NCBI GenBank assembly: GCA_964650975.1
Contig: CAZYWA010000551.1
Location: 1-5,238 of the forward strand
DNA from: CAZYWA01 sp964650975 [NCBI: uncultured bacterium]
GTDB taxonomy: Bacteria; JADJOY01
Direction: 5' to 3'
DNA: 5,238 nucleotides
Positions within the stretch are counted from its first letter, which is position 1; each line of letters opens with the position of its first letter. The translations under genes and the position numbers were made by a program. The notes beneath the pieces are model-generated. The model was given only the letters and a program-made list of their open reading frames with translations. It was not told where the DNA came from and ran no database searches. This document shows positions 1-3,567 of the stretch, piece by piece.

Positions 1-52
1 AGTGTCACCCATGTACCTGGACTACTCTGTTACCTATGTCCCTGGACCGTAC
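1..52. mobile_element. Possible insertion-sequence terminus (tandem 25-bp repeat)
   Basis: Two head-to-tail 25-bp units occupy 3-27 and 28-52 and agree at 18 of 25 positions. The agreement is concentrated in the first 20 bases, whose common pattern is TGTYACCYATGTMCCTGGAC. Double repeats starting TGTYACC and containing an ATGT...CCGG/CTGG core are familiar to me from the ends of IS481/IS21-like elements. That family link is from memory and not verified. No transposase is visible because the window starts here, so the orientation and the true end of the element are unknown. The repeat stops six bases before the attC-like site, which would fit an element that landed beside a cassette recombination site. 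It could also be an unrelated short duplication. Confidence 0.35.
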
Positions 53-60
53 CCAGGGCG

Positions 61-154
61 GCATAACTATCCGCTGAAGCTGACGGCACGCAGAGTGCGT
101 CCGGCGCGGATCTCGTGGTACTCCGAAGCCGCAGCCTTTAGCGGGGCGCTCTGC
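61..154 (+). repeat. attC-like integron recombination site (copy 1, most complete)
   Basis: This 94-bp element has attC layout. The left inverse core is GCATAAC (61-67). It is followed by a left arm with the usual TAAC-16nt-CG spacing (CCGCTGAAGCTGACGG, 71-86), a variable centre, a complementary right arm (GCAGCCTTTAGCGGGG, 131-146) and a right core GCTCTGC (148-154). The arms pair imperfectly with unpaired bases, as in folded attC sites. A small inner hairpin pairs GACG-CAC (82-89) with GTG-CGTC. The right core departs from the consensus GTTRRRY: the normally invariant G^TT is G^CT, so the site is probably inactive or weakened. The arm order fits a cassette array reading on the + strand, the same direction as the gene that follows. 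No integrase gene or attI site is visible. Confidence 0.6.
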
Positions 155-265
155 GAGCCAGAGGAGGCTCATCGAGCTCTCATGACCTGGGCAGCAACGA
201 TTCTCCCCGGGGCACCCGCCTCCGGTGTACGCAGGACGAGTACGAACTGATCGCCGAGATGGCAA

Positions 266-664
266 ATGGGGCCAGAGGAACAGAAAATCCGCGGGGTGCA
301 TTCGATCTGGATCGCTGCCGTCAATGCCGGCGATCTGGCCCGCTTGCTCTCGTTGATGGCGGACGATGTCGTGTTCCTCAATCCAGGCCAGGCGCCGTCC
401 GGCCGGGATGAGTTCTCCGCCAACTTCTCCGCCGCCCACCAGCAGGTTCGGATCCGTTGCGAAAGCGAGTTGGAAGAGGTCGTGGTCGTCGGCGAGGTCG
501 CGTACACGCGCAGCCGGGACACGTTGTCGGTGACTCCGAGCGCAGGCGGGGAAGCGACGCACCTCGCCGGTCATCGAATCACCGTATACCGCAAACAGGT
601 CGACGGCCGCTGGCTCTTGGCCCGCGATGCCCATACGCTGTCCCCGGTTGAGGCGAGCCGCTGA
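266..664 (+). CDS. SnoaL/NTF2-fold protein of the SgcJ/EcaC type, probable integron cassette cargo
   Basis: This 132-residue protein has the length and pattern of the cone-shaped NTF2-like superfamily (SnoaL / DUF4440 / SgcJ-EcaC group). Helix 1 carries W15...AVNAGDLARLLSLMADDVVFLNPG (residues 15-41), the hallmark of this fold. A strand pair ends in G103-H-R-I-T-V-Y-R-K (to 110), then DGRWLLARDAHT (113-124), the usual C-terminal strand. There is no signal peptide or membrane segment, so it is cytoplasmic. Family members bind or turn over small hydrophobic molecules, but the substrate cannot be predicted here. The ATG at 266 is the only sensible in-frame start after a stop at 248-250, and the ribosome binding site is weak (a GAG about 8 nt upstream). 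The stop codon TGA (662-664) lies inside the conserved left arm of the next attC-like repeat. Single small genes of this fold flanked by attC sites are common in integron arrays. Confidence 0.75.
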   Translation: MGPEEQKIRGVHSIWIAAVNAGDLARLLSLMADDVVFLNPGQAPSGRDEFSANFSAAHQQVRIRCESELEEVVVVGEVAYTRSRDTLSVTPSAGGEATHLAGHRITVYRKQVDGRWLLARDAHTLSPVEASR

Positions 665-710
665 AGCTGACGGCACGCGGGGTGCGCTCGTGTGGAATCG
701 CGGTGCGAGG
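658..710 (+). repeat. Degenerate attC-like arm, copy 2
   Basis: Bases 658-678 are identical over 21 bp to 71-91 in copy 1, and the similarity continues more loosely to about 710. The upstream AAC of the inverse core (GCATAAC in copy 1) is not present; the equivalent bases read GGTTGAGGC. No right core GTTRRRY is clear within the usual distance. A complementary arm may lie as far as 811-824 (GCCGCAGCT...CGGC), which would give an unusually long site of about 170 bp. It closes the cassette that holds the NTF2-fold gene, and contributes that gene's stop codon. Confidence 0.5.
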
Positions 711-721
711 AAGACAACTGG

Positions 722-741
722 CGCTCGCGGTGGCGCGAGCG
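722..741. repeat. Perfect 8-bp hairpin in gene-free stretch
   Basis: CGCTCGCG (722-729) is followed by the loop GTGG (730-733) and the exact complement CGCGAGCG (734-741). There is no T-run on either side, so it is unlikely to be an intrinsic terminator. It lies between attC-like copies 2 and 3 and may be part of the folded arm of a long attC. Confidence 0.5.
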
Positions 742-796
742 TGCTCGTGACGGTGAGGTGGGTCGAGAACGGGCGGCCACTCAGGGCAAATCGGTC

Positions 797-866
797 GCGG
801 CACTATGCGCCGCAGCTGACGGCACCCGCGATAGCGCTCGTCTGGATCGCGTGGTAGTCCGTGGCC
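797..866 (+). repeat. Degenerate attC-like arm, copy 3
   Basis: Aligned to copy 1 without gaps over 79-125 versus 815-861, 31 of 47 positions match. The matches form two conserved blocks: GCTGACGGCAC (815-825), and GGATC.CGTGGTA.TCCG (844-861), which matches 16 of 18. The middle differs, as is normal for attC sites. Upstream, GCGGCA-CTAT (797-806) corresponds to GCGGCATAACTAT in copy 1 with TAA missing, which removes the inverse core. A right core is unclear; GTTTTCG near 880-886 is a poor candidate. The copy sits only 149 bp after copy 2, too close to enclose an ordinary cassette gene. Confidence 0.45.
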
Positions 867-965
867 ACAGGTGAGCGCGGTTTTCGAGTGGTTTGTTCGT
901 GGTACCCGTGGTCGACGTTCCGGAAGCCGGCGCGTGCGATGTCGAGAAGCGAGTCTTGGGAGTTG

Positions 966-985
966 CTGTTTGCGGCGGCAAACAG
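966..985. repeat. Perfect 8-bp hairpin with GGCG loop
   Basis: CTGTTTGC (966-973), loop GGCG (974-977), and the exact complement GCAAACAG (978-985). A second hairpin with the same loop sits 45 bp downstream. There is no T-run, so it is not a standard terminator. Its function is unknown. Confidence 0.45.
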
Positions 986-1029
986 GACCCCGGCGGGACC
1001 GGCGCCGCCAAGCAGTCGCTGCATGCCGT

Positions 1030-1045
1030 CGCCAGGGCGCTGGCG
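1030..1045. repeat. Perfect 6-bp hairpin with GGCG loop
   Basis: CGCCAG (1030-1035), loop GGCG (1036-1039), CTGGCG (1040-1045). It shares its loop sequence with the hairpin at 966-985. In DNA this GC-rich a 6-bp stem may be chance. Confidence 0.3.
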
Positions 1046-1075
1046 TTCGCCGGCTCATCTGCGTATCAAGGATCC

Positions 1076-1106
1076 TTGGAGACGCGATCGTTTCGCGGCA
1101 TAGATT
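1076..1106 (+). promoter_or_regulatory. Weak candidate sigma-70 promoter for the methyltransferase-MOSC cluster
   Basis: TTGGAG (1076-1081) and TAGATT (1101-1106) each match four of six consensus positions. The 19-bp spacer is longer than ideal. Transcription would start near 1113 and leave a leader of about 47 nt before the ATG at 1160. The -35 box overlaps the end of the 12-bp palindrome at 1067-1078. This is the best match upstream of the cluster, but it is poor evidence on its own. Confidence 0.2.
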
Positions 1107-1159
1107 CGTCGTTGCAGGGGTCACTCGAACGCTTCCTGCGCCCTGCGCCGAGGATCGCG

Positions 1160-1804
1160 ATGGCAGAGCCCTCCCTGGACTTGACCCTGATCACCTCGAA
1201 GACCCTCGAGCACTACAACGAGCGGGCCGCCGAGTTCTGGGAGGGCACGCGTGACCACGACGTGAAGCAGAACGTCGAGGCGCTGCTGCGGCACGTCCGC
1301 GGTTCGCCACCGCTCCGCATACTCGACTTCGGCTGCGGCCCCGGGCGTGATCTGGCGACGTTTCGCGCGCTCGGTCACGAACCGATCGGACTCGAAGGCT
1401 CCCCGCCGCTCGCCGCCATGGCACGCGAGAACAGCGGCTGCGAGGTGTGGGAGCAGGATTTCCTCGCCCTGAGGCTCCCCGCCGGCCGGTTCGACGGCAT
1501 CTTCGCCAACGCCTCCCTCTTCCACGTGCCCTCCCAGGAGCTGCCGCGCGTGTTGAGCGAGTTGCACGCGGCGCTCGAGCCGGAGGGCGTGCTCTTCAGC
1601 TCGAACCCTCGCGGGAAGAACGAGGAGGGCTGGAACCGCGGGCGATACGGGGCGTATCACGACCTCGAGGCGTGGCGCGCCTTTCTCGAGCGAGCTGGGT
1701 TCGCGGAATTGGAGCACTACTATCGTCCGCCCGGGGTACCGCTCGAGCGACAGCCCTGGCTCGCGAGCGTGTGGCGGAGACGCGGCGTGCCTGGCGAGAT
1801 CTGA
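1160..1804 (+). CDS. Class I SAM-dependent methyltransferase (substrate unknown)
   Basis: This 214-residue cytoplasmic protein carries the Rossmann-type SAM fold. Motif I is ILDFGCGPGRD (residues 54-64), and the acidic end of strand 2 is E79 in IGLEGSP. Motif II is the EQDFLALRLPAGRFDGIFANASLFHV stretch (98-123), and motif III is ALEPEGVLFSSNPRG (138-152). The N-terminal HYNERAAEFWEGTRDHD (18-34) and the later GRYGAYHDLEAWRAFLERAGF and EHYYRPPG (161-192) belong to a conserved family of small bacterial methyltransferases of unknown substrate. The methyl acceptor cannot be deduced. I chose ATG 1160 because GAGGA (1150-1154) lies 5 nt upstream and the conserved sequence begins there. The in-frame extension back to 893 (another 89 codons) has no family resemblance. 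It is the first gene of the probable operon, 36 nt before the MOSC gene. Confidence 0.85.
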   Translation: MAEPSLDLTLITSKTLEHYNERAAEFWEGTRDHDVKQNVEALLRHVRGSPPLRILDFGCGPGRDLATFRALGHEPIGLEGSPPLAAMARENSGCEVWEQDFLALRLPAGRFDGIFANASLFHVPSQELPRVLSELHAALEPEGVLFSSNPRGKNEEGWNRGRYGAYHDLEAWRAFLERAGFAELEHYYRPPGVPLERQPWLASVWRRRGVPGEI

Positions 1805-1840
1805 CCGCGGTATGTTCGGCAGGTGCTGAGAAGCGCGCTC

Positions 1841-2584
1841 ATGGAAATCGGACAGGTAGAGGCGCTCTTCCGGTATCCCGTGAAGTCCATGGGGGGCGAG
1901 CCGCTCGAGGTCGCCAAGCTGGGCTGGCACGGCATCGACGGTGACCGGCGCCTGGCTTTCCGGCGGCTGGACGACCGCGGTGGGTTCCCGTGGCTCTCGG
2001 CCAGCAGGCTTCCCGACCTGGTCCGTTTTTCTCCGCGCCGCCGTGAAGACGGCGCGGAGGCGGACCTCCCGACGCACGTTCGGACGCCGGATGGCGAAGA
2101 CCTGCCTGTCTTCGGGGAGGACCTGGCTGCGGAGGTCGGACGCCGGTACGGGGCTCCCGTGCAGATGATGCAGTTGAATCACGGCATCTTCGATGAAGCG
2201 AGCATCTCCGTGATCGCGTCCGACACGGTGCGCGAGATCGGACGACTCGTCGGGCGAAGCGCGGACGTGCGGCGATTTCGTCCGAACGTCGTGGTTCGTT
2301 TGCTGCGATCCGTTCCCTTCCAGGAGGACGAGTGGGTGGGCGGCGTGCTCTCGTTCGGCGAGGGGGACGACGCTCCCGCCATCGCCGTCACGATGCGCGA
2401 CCTCCGCTGCTCGATGGTGAACCTCGATCCCGACACCGCGAGCCCCGCGCCGGAAATGATGAAGGCGATCGTTCAGGCGAACCAGAACAACGCGGGAATC
2501 TACGGCGCGGTCACGCGCATCGGTCGACTGGCGGTCGGACAGACCGTCTTCCTCCGCTCGTTGACCGATCCACGTCCCATCTGA
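1841..2584 (+). CDS. MOSC-domain protein, YcbX/mARC type, probable molybdenum-cofactor enzyme
   Basis: This 247-residue protein has the MOSC_N beta-barrel followed by a MOSC domain. The N-terminal block VEALFRYPVKSMGGEPLEVAKLGWHGIDGDRRLAF (6-40) is the signature opening of the YcbX/mARC group. RFRPNVVV (145-152), the D163-E-W-V-G-G-V-L-S-F-G block (163-173) and RCSMVNLDPDT (189-199) follow. C190 is the conserved cysteine that ligates molybdenum in this family. Relatives reduce N-hydroxylated compounds, with an electron-transfer partner. No ferredoxin domain is fused here (E. coli YcbX has one C-terminally), so a separate partner would be needed. After DPDT the usual glycine is alanine (A200). 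ATG 1841 has GAGAAG 7 nt upstream; an in-frame GTG at 1823 is less likely. The gene ends 20 nt before the next methyltransferase. Confidence 0.85.
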   Translation: MEIGQVEALFRYPVKSMGGEPLEVAKLGWHGIDGDRRLAFRRLDDRGGFPWLSASRLPDLVRFSPRRREDGAEADLPTHVRTPDGEDLPVFGEDLAAEVGRRYGAPVQMMQLNHGIFDEASISVIASDTVREIGRLVGRSADVRRFRPNVVVRLLRSVPFQEDEWVGGVLSFGEGDDAPAIAVTMRDLRCSMVNLDPDTASPAPEMMKAIVQANQNNAGIYGAVTRIGRLAVGQTVFLRSLTDPRPI

Positions 2585-2592
2585 CGCTGGAT

Positions 2593-2598
2593 GAGAGG
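2593..2598 (+). promoter_or_regulatory. Ribosome binding site GAGAGG for the second methyltransferase
   Basis: GAGAGG ends 6 nt before the ATG at 2605. It fixes this start rather than the out-of-frame ATG at 2591 or the in-frame TTG at 2602. The frame is open well upstream inside the MOSC gene, but that part overlaps it and lacks methyltransferase-like sequence. Confidence 0.65.
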
Positions 2599-2604
2599 CT
2601 TTTG

Positions 2605-3405
2605 ATGGCCGGTCTGGAAGCACACTATTCGGCCCACGACATCGAGGCGCGCATCCTGGCGGCCTTGCGCGCCGCCGGATTGAATCCCGAGGAACGCCTG
2701 TCGCCCGAGGATCTGGGGGCGCTCGACCATTTCCACACCGGCGGATTCCGCGCCTCGCTCGAGCTCATGGAGCTGGCGCGGATCCGGGCCGAGGATCGCG
2801 TCCTCGACATCGGTGCTGGCCTGGGCGGTGCCGCCCGGATGCTGGCGGCGGCGCGCGGCGGCCGCGTGGAGTGCGTCGAACCGTCGCCCGACTACTGCGC
2901 CGGCGCGGAGCTGCTGAACCGGCTGACCGGCCTCCAGGATCGAATCGCTGTGCACCAGAGCAATGCGCTCGACCTGCCCTTCCCGGACGCTTTCTTCGAT
3001 GTCGTGTGGATGCAAAACGTCGGCATGAACATCGCGAACAAGCGGAGGCTCTACGGCGAGGTCTTCCAGGTCCTGAAGCCGGGCGGCCGGTTCGCCTTCC
3101 AGGAGATGGCCGCGGGGAATGCGCCGACGTCCTATTTTCCGCTTCCGTGGGCCACCGACCCTTCCCAGAGCTTTCTCGTTTCGGCCGACGAGATCCGCTC
3201 CGTTCTGGGCGAGGTTGGATTCGTCGCCGAGCTTTTCGAGGACGTGAGCGAGGCTCACGCGAGCAGGACCGCGGAGCCGGGCGCGCCGCAAAGGCTGAGC
3301 TTGGGGGTGTTCGTCGACGATCTAGCGCAAAAGGCCGCGAACGCGCGGCGCAGTCTCGAGGAGGGCCAGATCCGGCTGGTCCGAGGTGTTTTCCGGGTGA
3401 AATGA
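2605..3405 (+). CDS. Class I SAM-dependent methyltransferase, UbiE/sarcosine-dimethylglycine-type fold
   Basis: This 266-residue cytoplasmic protein has a helical N-terminal cap (DHFHTGGFRASLELMELARI, 41-60) and then the SAM-binding core. Motif I is VLDIGAGLGGAARMLA (66-81), and the acidic residue after strand 2 is E92 in VECVEPSP. Motif II is NALDLPFPDAFFDVVWM (120-136), and motif III is VLKPGGRFAFQE (156-167). The FHTGG cap and the PLPWATDPSQSFL segment (179-191) resemble small-molecule N- or C-methyltransferases of the UbiE/glycine-sarcosine group. The true acceptor is unknown. It is only distantly related to the methyltransferase at 1160-1804: both share the fold, but the N-termini and motifs differ, so this is not a recent tandem duplication. 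It is the last gene of the cluster, and its stop codon forms the base of a hairpin. Confidence 0.85.
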   Translation: MAGLEAHYSAHDIEARILAALRAAGLNPEERLSPEDLGALDHFHTGGFRASLELMELARIRAEDRVLDIGAGLGGAARMLAAARGGRVECVEPSPDYCAGAELLNRLTGLQDRIAVHQSNALDLPFPDAFFDVVWMQNVGMNIANKRRLYGEVFQVLKPGGRFAFQEMAAGNAPTSYFPLPWATDPSQSFLVSADEIRSVLGEVGFVAELFEDVSEAHASRTAEPGAPQRLSLGVFVDDLAQKAANARRSLEEGQIRLVRGVFRVK

Positions 3406-3432
3406 GCGGCCGCGCGGAGGCGCGGCCGCTCA
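3403..3432. terminator. 13-bp perfect hairpin overlapping the stop of the second methyltransferase
   Basis: Bases 3403-3415 (TGAGCGGCCGCGC) are exactly complementary to 3420-3432, with the loop GGAG (3416-3419). The stem starts on the TGA stop codon (3403-3405). The + strand after it reads CCGGTAAACAAAAAAGG with no T-run, so it is not a textbook intrinsic terminator for the + operon. A very stable stem at the end of an mRNA may still pause polymerase or protect the 3' end. Each stem arm contains GCGGCCGC, a consequence of the symmetry. Confidence 0.5.
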
Positions 3433-3441
3433 CCGGTAAAC

Positions 3442-3502
3442 AAAAAAGGCCGAGGCCCCGACACGCCGTGGGGCAGGGGGCCCACGGCGGCGGAGCCTCG
3501 GC
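3442..3502 (-). terminator. Two-tier intrinsic terminator for the minus-strand glycosidase-like gene
   Basis: Read on the minus strand, GCCGAGGC (complement of 3495-3502) pairs with GCCTCGGC (complement of 3449-3456). Inside it a second stem pairs 3464-3472 (CGCCGTGGG) with 3481-3489 (CCCACGGCG), 9 bp perfect, around an 8-nt loop. After the outer stem the minus strand continues with CC and then six T (complement of 3442-3447). This is a good intrinsic terminator about 60 nt past the stop of the gene on that strand. A competing 5-bp pairing within 3455-3474 (GCCCC with GGGGC) is possible. Confidence 0.75.
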
Positions 3503-3530
3503 GGACTGTATCGATTCAGAGGGTGCCGGT

Positions 3531-3567
3531 CAGGTCACTGGCATTCGGGTCACGGCACTCAGGTCAC
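3531..3567. repeat. Short imperfect tandem repeat at the end of the minus-strand gene
   Basis: GGTCAC recurs at 3533, 3548 and 3562, at steps of 15 and 14 bp, in the contexts CAGGTCACTG, CGGGTCACGG and CAGGTCACTG. The last copy contains the stop codon of the minus-strand gene (TGA, complement of 3564-3566). Read past the stop in the same frame there are 15 open codons before a second TGA. The repeat may be slippage at the gene's 3' end. Confidence 0.35.

Larger units (their letters stand above)
867..1159. other. Stretch with no convincing gene, rich in short perfect inverted repeats
   Basis: Several frames are open here on both strands, but none has a plausible ribosome binding site or a recognisable protein pattern. 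The stretch holds small exact palindromes: CTGTTTGC/GCAAACAG at 966-985 and CGCCAG/CTGGCG at 1030-1045, both with the loop GGCG, and the self-complementary 12-mer CAAGGATCCTTG at 1067-1078. The frame of the downstream methyltransferase is open back to 893, but its conserved sequence begins only around 1160. The stretch probably combines the decayed tail of the cassette array with the leader of the operon. Confidence 0.5.

Noticed and set aside
2-250. 82-codon + strand frame starting with GTG
   Set aside because: It consists of the IS-like repeat and the whole attC-like site translated, with no ribosome binding site visible before it.
5-676. 223-codon minus-strand frame opposite the NTF2-fold gene
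   Set aside because: It overlaps the recognisable NTF2-fold gene and both flanking attC-like repeats; its CRQLQRI segments are just translated attC arms.
803-1024. 73-codon minus-strand frame (MQRLLGGAGPAGVLFAAAN...)
   Set aside because: The composition is fairly protein-like, but there is no Shine-Dalgarno before the ATG, no recognised domain, and the C-terminal part is translated attC-like repeat. It could be a gene remnant, but it cannot be supported.
893-1159. 89-codon N-terminal extension of the first methyltransferase
   Set aside because: It is in frame and open but has no family similarity and no better start signal. GAGGA followed by ATG 1160 matches where the conserved protein begins.
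1121-2623. 500-codon open frame on the minus strand
   Set aside because: It lies opposite the first methyltransferase and the MOSC gene, both of which have clear family motifs and ribosome binding sites. Its translation is arginine/histidine/glutamate-rich without domain patterns, as expected of an antisense frame in GC-rich DNA.
3406-3437. Two GCGGCCGC sites and an ACCGGT, suggesting a cloning or adaptor artefact
   Set aside because: The sites follow from the perfect symmetry of a GC-rich hairpin at a convergent gene junction, and the flanking genes continue normally on both sides.
3531-3567. CRISPR-like spaced repeat
   Set aside because: The units are only about 10 bp with 14-15 bp steps and no spacers, far from CRISPR dimensions.
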